From NCBI GenBank assembly GCA_002306005.1, contig DBRO01000005.1:1-21093 (forward strand): a stretch of DNA of 21,093 nucleotides, in the 5' to 3' direction. Positions 8,683 through 15,330 of this stretch are shown in pieces (position 1 is the stretch's first letter; every line of letters begins with the position of its first letter). Under the pieces are notes generated by a model. That model was not told where the DNA came from. It saw nothing but the letters and a program-made list of their open reading frames with translations, and searched no databases. This DNA is from Ruminococcus sp. UBA1366 (GTDB lineage Bacteria; Bacillota; Clostridia; Oscillospirales; Ruminococcaceae). The translations under genes were made by a program, and so were the position numbers.

Positions 8683-8710
8683 ATCAAAAAGGGTTCCTTT
8701 CAAAAATAGA

Positions 8711-8726
8711 GTTATTCTATTATAAC
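8711..8726 (-). promoter_or_regulatory. -10 region of the ABC exporter pair with an overlapping inverted repeat
   Basis: On the minus strand a perfect TATAAT occurs at 8719-8724, about 37 bases before the exporter start; no good -35 box lies 16-18 bases upstream. The same bases form an inverted repeat, GTTAT-N6-ATAAC (8711-8726), over the -10 box. This layout could suit an activator- or repressor-controlled promoter, but the operator idea is inference and no regulator gene is adjacent. Confidence 0.45.
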
Positions 8727-8874
8727 CTTTGTTTGTGAAAAACAGCAGTGATATTTGTCATATTTTTATGAAAAACATTGGTTATAGATATCTAGCAAGC
8801 TGTATTCGCCGGTATATGCCGGTTTTCAGAACACCCTGCATTTTAATTTACCGTAACAACAGAATCATTCTATC

Positions 8875-8904
8875 AAAAAAAAGCTTCCGCAAAATTACGG
8901 AAGC
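8875..8904 (-). terminator. Terminator of the membrane protein-epimerase pair
   Basis: On the minus strand GCTTCCG and CGGAAGC form a 7-bp stem with an 8-base loop, followed by T8. It starts 17 bases past the stop of the epimerase-like gene. Confidence 0.88.
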
Positions 8905-8921
8905 CGCTTGTTGATTCTCTT

Positions 8922-9785
8922 TTATATTTTGTCCAGATAAAAATCCACCAGTTCAAACATCCAGTCCCGCACATTTGTGAAAGTATAGCCCAGTGCTTTT
9001 GCGCGGTCGATGTTGATGCTGTTTTCCGTTTCGGTGTTGTAGGGCGCGTTTTTGCCATCGGGCGCAAGCACCGCCCGTGCGCCGGTCTTTTCTTCCGTAT
9101 AACGAATGATTTCTCCCACGGAAACCGTACCCGCCGATGCGCCGTTGATAATTCCGTGGTAGCCCTGTTCTACCAAAAAGGCAAAGAACTTCCCTGCCTC
9201 GTCCGAACGCAGAAAACTCATTTGCGCGTCCAAATTATCAATATACATCGGCACACCGCGCACGGTGTTTTCCACATAAAAACGAATCCGCTCCGTGTAG
9301 TCATCCGTTCCCACAACAATGGGATACCGCACGCTGGTGGTTTTCACCTGCGGATACACCTGATAGATGGCACGTTCCGCATCCCGCTTTGTTTGCGCAT
9401 AGCTTGCCTCTTGCCTCCCGCGCCATGTAAACGCACCTTTGTGCGGGTCAAACTCGTCCTCCTGCGTATTGATATGTTTGGGCTCGTACACCGCCGTGGT
9501 GGACATATAAAAATACTGCCCGCATTCCAGCACATCCAGCAAAACTTTAATATCGTTGGAACTATACGCTATTTTATCGATGACGGTGTCAAAATCCCTG
9601 CCGGCAAGCACGTTTTTGATGCTTTCCGCACTGGTTCTATCCAGTGTGAGCCGCTGTACGGCATTGCCGAACGGGTCGGGCGTTTTTCCGCGCGTGGCAA
9701 TTGTAATTTCATGCCCGCCGCGGAGCAATTCTTCCACCATTGGCGCGCCAAAAAAACGTGTGCCGCCTAAAACAAGAATTTTCAT
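8922..9785 (-). CDS. NAD-dependent epimerase/dehydratase-like protein (extended SDR)
   Basis: This 287-residue protein begins with a beta-alpha-beta nucleotide-binding motif, GGTRFFG (residues 7-13), and carries the SDR catalytic pair Tyr129-Lys133 in YAQTK. Ser95/Thr96 before it probably complete the site. The TRFFG form and the overall length fit the Firmicute family annotated as NAD-dependent epimerase/dehydratase, which acts on nucleotide sugars in characterised relatives; the substrate here is unknown. The ribosome binding site AGAAAGG overlaps the end of the upstream membrane-protein gene, 12 bases away, so the two form an operon. No glycosyltransferase or sugar-nucleotide genes flank it. 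Confidence 0.85.
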   Translation of the reverse strand: MKILVLGGTRFFGAPMVEELLRGGHEITIATRGKTPDPFGNAVQRLTLDRTSAESIKNVLAGRDFDTVIDKIAYSSNDIKVLLDVLECGQYFYMSTTAVYEPKHINTQEDEFDPHKGAFTWRGRQEASYAQTKRDAERAIYQVYPQVKTTSVRYPIVVGTDDYTERIRFYVENTVRGVPMYIDNLDAQMSFLRSDEAGKFFAFLVEQGYHGIINGASAGTVSVGEIIRYTEEKTGARAVLAPDGKNAPYNTETENSINIDRAKALGYTFTNVRDWMFELVDFYLDKI

Positions 9786-9797
9786 AAACTACCCTTT

Positions 9798-10370
9798 CTA
9801 CTCCGGCTTGTTTTCCGCATTGTTTTTGTAGACAATTTTCTGTTTTAAATCAATTCTTTTATAAAACACCGAATACACAAGCTGGGTGATAACCACCACC
9901 GACAGCGGCAGTAAAAACATGATGGCAAAATACCCTGCCGGCAAATCCGCCGCAGGGGTGGCAAGATCCGCCGCAAGCGCCAAAATCGGAATATAATACA
10001 TATTCAGCAGGTTGTAAATGCTCGTCATCACATTTGGCAAAGCTCCAAGCGCAGAAAGTACAACCAACAGTGCGGTGAGATAGCTCGGCGCTACGGCAAC
10101 CGCACCCAGCTCCAAGCCAAAATTTTTCGCGTCCTTCCAGCCGTGATATTTGACGTTGTTCGCAATTTTATCAGCAATTTTCATGGTGTAATCCGCAATC
10201 AGCGAAATAAACACCGCCAGATTACAAAAGCCGAAAATGAAGTTTGCAGCAATACCGATTTTATTACTAACCGGCACAAAGAACACACCCGATAAAAACG
10301 TAAAGAACATGGCACCCACCGTGCGGAGAAAAACAGATAAATAAGATTTCAAGCGAAAATTTCTTTCCAT
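9798..10370 (-). CDS. Unrecognised multi-pass membrane protein
   Basis: This 190-residue protein has about five hydrophobic segments, near residues 15-34, 38-63, 89-112, 122-137 and 146-169. The N-terminus is basic (MERNFRLK) and the C-terminal tail is charged. I see no catalytic motif and do not recognise the family. A GAAAGGA ribosome binding site lies just before the ATG. It is the first gene of a two-gene unit with the epimerase-like gene and is transcribed from the promoter at 10406-10434. A role linked to the epimerase, such as envelope sugar modification, is only a guess from the operon. Confidence 0.8.
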   Translation of the reverse strand: MERNFRLKSYLSVFLRTVGAMFFTFLSGVFFVPVSNKIGIAANFIFGFCNLAVFISLIADYTMKIADKIANNVKYHGWKDAKNFGLELGAVAVAPSYLTALLVVLSALGALPNVMTSIYNLLNMYYIPILALAADLATPAADLPAGYFAIMFLLPLSVVVITQLVYSVFYKRIDLKQKIVYKNNAENKPE

Positions 10371-10405
10371 AGTATTCCTTTCAGGCTTTTGTATTGATGT
10401 TTTTT

Positions 10406-10434
10406 ATTATAAACGATTTTTTGTAAAAAAACAA
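10406..10434 (-). promoter_or_regulatory. Promoter of the membrane protein-epimerase pair
   Basis: On the minus strand a perfect TATAAT (10406-10411) is preceded by a 17-base spacer and a weak -35 box, TTGTTT (10429-10434). It lies about 36 bases before the start at 10370. Confidence 0.65.
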
Positions 10435-10531
10435 GACAGTTTTTGCACACAAGCCATGAAATTGCATATAAAGCTGCCGTATAAAAAATCTCGTGCGGAA
10501 GATACTATTACAAAGAGAAAGGAGCGGTTTT

Positions 10532-10759
10532 ATGAACGGAAATACCAACCAGTCAATGCAGCCGGCGTTTTCCAAAAACGAAAAAGAGATCGCCATCCAT
10601 CCCGACGGCACAAAAATCTACTATCCGCGCCATGTCAGTTCCGTGTATGCAACCAATGTCATCACGGATAATTTCACCGATCAAAGCGGAACCGTACGCA
10701 ACCGCAGTGAACAAAACGCGGTCTGTGCGCGAAAATGGGTGGACGAAAATCAAAAATAG
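10532..10759 (+). CDS. Small protein with DUF3787-like C-terminus
   Basis: This gene encodes 75 polar residues, with no membrane segment or signal peptide. The last dozen residues (VCARKWVDENQK) resemble the closing AKEWVD-NEK pattern that I recall for DUF3787, a short Clostridia family that includes a protein reported on the C. difficile spore surface. The rest does not match clearly, so the family call is tentative and a spore role is inference. The start at 10532 is set by AAAGGAG about 8 bases upstream; an in-frame ATG at 10493 lacks such a site. It is monocistronic, with its own terminator 6 bases after the stop. No convincing sigma-A promoter is seen upstream, which would be compatible with a sporulation sigma factor but does not show one. 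Confidence 0.75.
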   Translation: MNGNTNQSMQPAFSKNEKEIAIHPDGTKIYYPRHVSSVYATNVITDNFTDQSGTVRNRSEQNAVCARKWVDENQK

Positions 10760-10765
10760 CCGGAG

Positions 10766-10794
10766 AACACACGGAACCGCTCCGTGTGTTTTTT
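10766..10794 (+). terminator. Terminator of the DUF3787-like gene
   Basis: A perfect 10-bp inverted repeat (AACACACGGA at 10766-10775, TCCGTGTGTT at 10781-10790) has a 5-base loop and leads into a T-run to 10794. It begins 6 bases after the stop codon. Confidence 0.92.
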
Positions 10795-10828
10795 CGCGCA
10801 GTTTTCAGCGAATGCTCACAAGTTGCTA

Positions 10829-10857
10829 TTGAATTGATAAGCAAAATATGTTATAAT
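10829..10857 (+). promoter_or_regulatory. Extended -10 promoter of the SDR gene
   Basis: TTGAAT (10829-10834), a 17-base spacer and TATAAT (10852-10857) with an upstream TG (TGTTATAAT) form a good sigma-A promoter. Transcription would start near 10864, only about 15 bases before the ribosome binding site. Confidence 0.82.
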
Positions 10858-10878
10858 CATTTTAAAACAAACTGTGCT

Positions 10879-10885
10879 CGGAGGG
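10879..10885 (+). promoter_or_regulatory. Ribosome binding site that fixes the odd SDR start
   Basis: CGGAGGG is a strong Shine-Dalgarno sequence. The in-frame GTG at 10874 lies before it, so it cannot be the start served by this site. The codons at usable distance are ATT (10889, 4 bases after GGAGG) and ACG (10892, 7 bases after). No ATG, GTG or TTG is present at the right spacing. Confidence 0.7.
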
Positions 10886-10891
10886 ATCATT

Positions 10892-11641
10892 ACGAAAACC
10901 GCCATCATTACCGGCGCATCCGGTGCAATCGGTTCTGCTGTTTGTCAGAAACTCGCGCGGGAAGGCTATGCACTCTGCGTGCATTATCACACCAACCGCA
11001 ATGCAGCACAAAACCTTTGTGAGGCGCTTTCTTCAAACGAAACCCCAGCTTTTCTTTTTCAGGCGGATCTTACTGACAGCCAAAACACACAGGAAGGTAT
11101 TTCGGCTGCACTTCATTTTCTGGAAAGCACTTGTCATGGACAAGCACCGGATTTGTTCGTTCACTGTGCGGGAAAATCCCAGTTTGGCTTGCTCAATACT
11201 ATGGAATTCGATGAAATCCGTAAAAGCCTGGAGGAAAATCTTCTTGGCGGGATGTTTGCCGCACGCTGTGTTTTGCCCAGCATGATTTCCAAAAAAAACG
11301 GCAATCTTGTGTTTATCACTTCCATGTGGGGCGAAACCGGTGCCTCCTGCGAAAGTGTTTATTCCGCAGCAAAGGCAGGACTGATTGGCTTTGCAAAGGC
11401 TTTGGCAAAAGAACACGCACCCAGTCACATTCGTGTGAACTGCGTTTCACCCGGCTTCATCGAAACGCCCATGAATAGCCGTCTGACTGCACAGGAAAAA
11501 ACGGATTTTCTCGCAGATGTTCCCCTGTCGCGCGCCGGACTTCCCGATGAAATTGCCGAAGCTGTATGTTTTCTTGCATCGGAAAGCGCCTCCTATATAA
11601 CCGGCGAAGTTTTGCGTGTAAACGGCGGATATATCATATAA
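10892..11641 (+). CDS. ymfI: Short-chain dehydrogenase, probably EF-P 5-aminopentanone reductase
   Basis: This is a classical SDR of 249 residues. The cofactor motif is GASGAIG (8-14) and the triad is Ser144-Tyr157-Lys161. The segment SMWGETGASCESVYSAAKAGLIG and the ending GEVLRVNGGYII are what I associate with YmfI, which reduces the aminopentanone group on elongation factor P. A FabG-type 3-oxoacyl-ACP reductase is the main alternative. No efp gene is in the window. The start is abnormal: homologues would begin MKTAIITGASG, and here the codon in that place is ACG, correctly spaced from GGAGGG; ATT one codon earlier is the other candidate. A GTG at 10874 is in frame but precedes the binding site. 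The gene has its own promoter and no clear hairpin terminator. Confidence 0.8.
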   Translation, partial: TKTAIITGASGAIGSAVCQKLAREGYALCVHYHTNRNAAQNLCEALSSNETPAFLFQADLTDSQNTQEGISAALHFLESTCHGQAPDLFVHCAGKSQFGLLNTMEFDEIRKSLEENLLGGMFAARCVLPSMISKKNGNLVFITSMWGETGASCESVYSAAKAGLIGFAKALAKEHAPSHIRVNCVSPGFIETPMNSRLTAQEKTDFLADVPLSRAGLPDEIAEAVCFLASESASYITGEVLRVNGGYII

Positions 11642-11644
11642 AAA

Positions 11645-11664
11645 ATTCTATAATATTCTATAAT
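11645..11664 (+). repeat. Tandem 10-bp AT-rich repeat
   Basis: ATTCTATAAT occurs twice in direct succession right after the SDR stop codon. Each copy contains TATAAT. It lies 50 bases upstream of the LCP promoter in an AT-rich stretch. It could act as a UP-like or protein-binding element, or simply be AT-rich spacer; no function is shown. Confidence 0.6.
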
Positions 11665-11713
11665 ATTTTCCTGATATTATCTCAATTTACAATAATTAAT
11701 TTTTGTAAAATTG

Positions 11714-11742
11714 TTGACATTCTTTGTATTTTGCGTTATAAT
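11714..11742 (+). promoter_or_regulatory. Perfect consensus sigma-A promoter of the LCP gene
   Basis: TTGACA (11714-11719), exactly 17 bases, then TATAAT (11737-11742) match the consensus at all twelve positions. The predicted leader from about 11749 to the ATG at 11830 is about 80 bases and contains two overlapping weak hairpins. Confidence 0.92.
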
Positions 11743-11829
11743 AGAATGTGAAATAGAAACAGATAACAAACGTTTTGTTTGTCCGTTTTTTTGCGGGCAG
11801 ACTTCATTTTTGAAAGGAAAGTGCGATAC

Positions 11830-13752
11830 ATGGCGAACAACAGGATTCCGGACGGCGAAGGCATTCTTCATGCCGACGATTTCTCGCTGAATGACCTGAT
11901 AGAAAATGCACTGAGAAGTAGAACAAATAAGATAGAACCACGCGAAACTGGAATTCGTTATGAAACCGGTCCGCTGGAAAAGCTACAGGAGGACAACGCC
12001 ACCGATTCTGCATTGGATAGTCTAAACAGTTTGAATAGAAAGCTGACACACAGCAATCCAACGCTTTCATCGTGGAAGGATTCCGCTGAATTTGCTGCCG
12101 AAGAACTTCCCGATGACGATTTTGCCCCCGAAGAACTTCCCGATGACGATTTTGCGGACACAGAGGAAAACCCGGAGGAAAATGAAGAAGAATTATCCAT
12201 TGAACAAATGGTCGCGCGCGCAATGAAAAAGAAAAATCTCGCAGCCATGGCACTTTCACCGGAACGAATTGCAACCAGCGCGGATATTATTGATTCCTCA
12301 TTCGATGAGGAAAACGAAGAAACAGATTCTCGCAGCTTTTTTGCACGACACAAAAAGAAAATCATTACGATTTCTTCTATCAGTGCAGTTTTTGTGGTAT
12401 TAATTGGCGCGATTATTGCCCTGTTTGTACATTTCTATGGGCTGGTTGGCGATTTAGACAATTCTAAGAAAAATCGAGAACAGGAAGCCATCGGCGCAGA
12501 TGACACCGTCAATGCAAATTCATACGACCAAGAACTTCTCAACAGCTTAAAGACCGGCAACGCGATTATGTCCGATGAAAATGTAATGAATGTGTTGCTT
12601 GTGGCAGAGGATTTACGAGACACCAGCGGAGATTCCCGCGGAAACACCGACGTAATGATGTTGATTTCCGTCAATAAAACCACCGAGGAAATAACGCTGA
12701 CCTCTTTCATGCGTGATATTTACCTGCAAATTCCCGGCTACTATGCAACCCGCCTCAATGCCGCATATGAAATCGGCGGTACGGATTTGCTGAAAGATAC
12801 CATTGCGCAAAACTTTGGTGTGGAAATTGATCGCTGCGTAGTTGTGAATTTTTACTCCTTTATGGATATTGTTGATGCCGTGGGCGGACTGGATTTTGAA
12901 ATTTCCGATGCGGAAGCCAATGCCATGCGTGCACCGCTTGCCGAACAAAATAAGCTGCTTGGTAACGACTACGGCACGGATTATCTCACTTCCGGCGGCA
13001 GCTATCACTTAAACCCCAATCAAGCGCTCGCCTATTGCCGGATTCGTTATAACGTGGGCGATGATTACGGCAGAACCCAGCGGCAGCGCAATGCAATTGA
13101 ACAAATGATTGAAAAAGCAAAAGGACTTTCTATTACGGAGCTTTCCGACTTAATGGAAACCATTCTGCCGCAGGTTAGCACAGATATTACCCAAAGCGAA
13201 GCCAGTCAGCTTTTGTATGACTTGTTCACGAGCTATAAAAATTATACACGCGAACAGCTGCAAATTCCCGCAACGGAAACATTCAGCACGCAGACCATCC
13301 GTGACATGCAAGTGCTTTGCCCGAATTTTGCATCAAACACTAAAATTCTTCAAGAAACAATTTATGGCTCATCGAATGTTTCTCAGAATGAAATCGACAG
13401 CGGCGACTTTGTGAACAGCTATACGCAGACGCAACCGGTTTATACCGATTCGGAATCGGAAGATACGGAAGAACCTTCTTACACAGAACCGGAATATTAC
13501 GAAACAGAAGAACAAACCGATCCTCCGGCGGTAGACACAGAAGAGACCACCACACCGCGAACCACAAAAGCAACTACGACTACAACAACTATGTCTAAAA
13601 CGCAGGCAGAACCAACAACCGTTACAACGACTGCTCCGCCAACTACACAGAAACCCGCGGAAACAACTTCCGCGGCGCCGGCAGTCACGGAGGCACCAAA
13701 ATCTGAAACCACCGCTGATACGAACTCCGTTTCAGAAAACGCCTCACAATAA
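11830..13752 (+). CDS. LytR-CpsA-Psr (LCP) family cell-wall polymer ligase
   Basis: LCP proteins attach teichoic acids or other polymers to peptidoglycan at the outer face of the membrane. This 640-residue protein has an acidic cytoplasmic N-terminus of about 175 residues, one membrane helix (about 176-204) and an extracellular LCP domain (about 250-435). The domain shows the expected SRGNTDVMML, TSFMRDIY, RLNAAYE and RIRYN-GDDYGRTQRQR motifs, whose Arg and Asp residues bind the polyprenyl-phosphate substrate in the family. A 120-residue Thr/Pro/Glu-rich tail follows and probably spans the wall (inference). The N-terminus contains a tandem EELPDDDFA repeat. ATG 11830 is chosen for AAAGGAAA at the right distance; the in-frame ATG at 11779 lacks one. 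It is monocistronic, with a perfect promoter. Confidence 0.93.
   Translation: MANNRIPDGEGILHADDFSLNDLIENALRSRTNKIEPRETGIRYETGPLEKLQEDNATDSALDSLNSLNRKLTHSNPTLSSWKDSAEFAAEELPDDDFAPEELPDDDFADTEENPEENEEELSIEQMVARAMKKKNLAAMALSPERIATSADIIDSSFDEENEETDSRSFFARHKKKIITISSISAVFVVLIGAIIALFVHFYGLVGDLDNSKKNREQEAIGADDTVNANSYDQELLNSLKTGNAIMSDENVMNVLLVAEDLRDTSGDSRGNTDVMMLISVNKTTEEITLTSFMRDIYLQIPGYYATRLNAAYEIGGTDLLKDTIAQNFGVEIDRCVVVNFYSFMDIVDAVGGLDFEISDAEANAMRAPLAEQNKLLGNDYGTDYLTSGGSYHLNPNQALAYCRIRYNVGDDYGRTQRQRNAIEQMIEKAKGLSITELSDLMETILPQVSTDITQSEASQLLYDLFTSYKNYTREQLQIPATETFSTQTIRDMQVLCPNFASNTKILQETIYGSSNVSQNEIDSGDFVNSYTQTQPVYTDSESEDTEEPSYTEPEYYETEEQTDPPAVDTEETTTPRTTKATTTTTTMSKTQAEPTTVTTTAPPTTQKPAETTSAAPAVTEAPKSETTADTNSVSENASQ
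12098..12155 (+). repeat. 30-bp in-frame tandem duplication in the LCP gene
   Basis: Two copies with a 30-base period are identical over 28 bases (12098-12125 and 12128-12155). Each encodes EELPDDDFA plus one variable residue. Identity at silent positions implies a recent duplication by slippage or unequal exchange. Confidence 0.92.
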
Positions 13753-13755
13753 TGA

Positions 13756-13787
13756 AAACGTCCGCCCTGATTTCCGGGGCGGTTTTC
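13756..13787 (+). terminator. Terminator of the LCP gene
   Basis: CCGCCC (13762-13767) and GGGCGG (13777-13782) form a GC-rich stem with a 9-base loop. It is flanked by AAAA before and TTTT after, so it may be bidirectional. The T-run is short, so efficiency is uncertain. Confidence 0.75.
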
Positions 13788-13789
13788 AC

Positions 13790-13818
13790 TGTACAAACTA
13801 AAAATTATATGATAAAAT
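13790..13818 (+). promoter_or_regulatory. Promoter of the malic enzyme operon
   Basis: TGTACA (13790-13795), a 17-base spacer and TAAAAT (13813-13818) with a preceding TG form a moderate extended -10 promoter. It lies about 50 bases before the malic enzyme start. Confidence 0.6.
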
Positions 13819-13869
13819 AGAAGAAGAACTTGCGGATGCACAATGAAAGTATCGAAAGGAAGTACACAA

Positions 13870-15057
13870 ATGTCAGATATTATGCAGGAATCCTTAGAAA
13901 AACACCGGGAGTGGCACGGAAAAATTGAAGTTGTTTCTCGTGTATCCATACAAGATGCGCAAACACTCTCCCTTGCGTATACGCCAGGCGTTGCTCGCGC
14001 TTGTACGGAAATTCACGATAACCCCGATCTTTCCTATGCACTGACGCGCCGTGCAAATCTTGTCGCAGTTATTACGGATGGCACTGCTGTACTGGGATTG
14101 GGCGATATTGGCGGTCTTGCCGGTATGCCTGTGATGGAGGGCAAATGCACACTGTTTAAAGAATTTGCCGGCGTGGATGCCTTTCCGCTCTGTATTAAAT
14201 CCAAGGATACCGACGAAATCGTTCGGACAATTGAGCTACTCTCCGATAGCTTCGGCGGAATTAATTTGGAGGATATTGCCGCCCCGCGCTGCTTTGAAAT
14301 CGAAGCAAAGCTGAAAGAAAAACTGGATATCCCTGTGTTTCACGATGACCAGCATGGCACTGCCATTGTGGTGGGCGCTGCACTGATGAACGCGTGCAAA
14401 GTAACTGGAAAGGCGCTCTCCGAGCTTCGGCTTGTGATTAACGGCGCGGGTGCGGCGGGTATTGCCATCGCAAAGCTCTTGCTTGCTCTTGGTACGGGTG
14501 AAATTATCCTGTGCGATAAATTTGGCATTATTAACGAACAAAGTCATACCCTCAGCGAAACCCATGCACAAATTGCGAAACTGACAAACCGGAGCCACAT
14601 CACCGGGACACTTGCGGATGCAATGAACGGTGCAGACGCATTTGTCGGGGTTTCCGCACCCAATCAGGTTACGCCGGAAATGATTCGCTCCATGAACGAA
14701 AAGCCGATTGTGTTTGCGATGGCAAATCCAACGCCGGAGATTATGCCGCAGGATGCACTGGATGCAGGTGCCTTTATCGTAGGCACAGGAAGAAGCGATT
14801 TTGCAAACCAGATTAACAACGTGATTGCTTTCCCGGGTATTTTTAAAGGCGCACTGGAAGTCCGCGCAAAGGAAATTAACGAAGATATGAAGCTTGCCGC
14901 AGCATATGCCATTGCTGCCTGTGTGCCGGAAGACAAGCTCTCCCGGGAATTTATTCTCCCCCATTCGTTTGACCGTGCCGTGCCTGTCGCTGTAGCACGC
15001 GCCGTTGCTGAAGCCGCCGTAGAAACCGGCAGTGCGCGAATTACCCCTGCATTCTAA
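13870..15057 (+). CDS. NAD(P)-dependent malic enzyme, short bacterial form
   Basis: Malic enzyme decarboxylates malate to pyruvate and reduces NAD or NADP. The 395-residue protein has the expected motifs in order: YTPGVARAC, GTAVLGLGDIGG, a catalytic Lys in CIKSKDTDE, the metal-binding NLEDIAAPRCFEIE and VFHDDQHGTA, and a Rossmann motif VINGAGAAGIA near residue 190. The 395-residue length is that of the short form without a phosphotransacetylase domain. ATG 13870 follows GAAAGGAAG at 8 bases; an in-frame ATG at 13843 has no binding site. It heads a three-gene unit with the TSCPD protein and the glycerophosphotransferase. Cofactor preference cannot be read from the sequence with confidence. 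Confidence 0.93.
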   Translation: MSDIMQESLEKHREWHGKIEVVSRVSIQDAQTLSLAYTPGVARACTEIHDNPDLSYALTRRANLVAVITDGTAVLGLGDIGGLAGMPVMEGKCTLFKEFAGVDAFPLCIKSKDTDEIVRTIELLSDSFGGINLEDIAAPRCFEIEAKLKEKLDIPVFHDDQHGTAIVVGAALMNACKVTGKALSELRLVINGAGAAGIAIAKLLLALGTGEIILCDKFGIINEQSHTLSETHAQIAKLTNRSHITGTLADAMNGADAFVGVSAPNQVTPEMIRSMNEKPIVFAMANPTPEIMPQDALDAGAFIVGTGRSDFANQINNVIAFPGIFKGALEVRAKEINEDMKLAAAYAIAACVPEDKLSREFILPHSFDRAVPVAVARAVAEAAVETGSARITPAF

Positions 15058-15075
15058 TTCGGAAAGGAATTTGTT

Positions 15076-15330
15076 ATGAAAATGGAATTTACACCGCACG
15101 GTGTCTGTTCACGAAAAATTCTGCTGGATGTGGAGAACGGTATCGTGCAGGAAGTGCGCTTTATCGGTGGCTGTGATGGCAACGCAAAGGGCATTTCCGC
15201 ACTGGTAAAGGGCATGCCAGCGGAAGAAGTGATTCGCAGGCTGGATGGCATTACCTGCGAGAATAAGAAAACTTCCTGTCCTGCGCAGCTTGCTGAATCG
15301 CTGAAGCAATTGCGGGAGAAAAATACATGA
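15076..15330 (+). CDS. TSCPD domain protein (TIGR03905 type)
   Basis: This gene encodes 84 residues that match the small TSCPD family throughout: an N-terminal PHGVCSRKI, a central GGCDGNAKGISALVKGM, and the family signature TSCPAQLAESL near the C-terminus. Four cysteines (11, 33, 61, 68) are spaced as in the family and could bind a metal. A related domain occurs at the C-terminus of some class II ribonucleotide reductases, but the role of the stand-alone protein is unknown. GGAAAGG precedes the ATG, 18 bases after the malic enzyme stop. Its stop overlaps the next start (ATGA), so translation is probably coupled. Confidence 0.9.
   Translation: MKMEFTPHGVCSRKILLDVENGIVQEVRFIGGCDGNAKGISALVKGMPAEEVIRRLDGITCENKKTSCPAQLAESLKQLREKNT

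Noticed and set aside
10456..10531. A sigma-A promoter for the DUF3787-like gene (TTGCAC ... TATAAA near 10444-10473)
   Set aside because: The -35 match is only three of six with an 18-base spacer. It is too weak to list as a feature.
13555..13720. Repetitive ACA/ACT/ACG-rich stretch resembling a DNA repeat array
   Set aside because: It is an in-frame low-complexity Thr/Pro coding tail with mixed codons; there are no equal-length spacers or palindromic repeats as in CRISPR.
14236..15099. Long open frame of 287 codons antisense to the malic enzyme gene
   Set aside because: It is a shadow of the strongly supported malic enzyme frame. Its translation is rich in Cys, His and Arg, has no motifs and no ribosome binding site.
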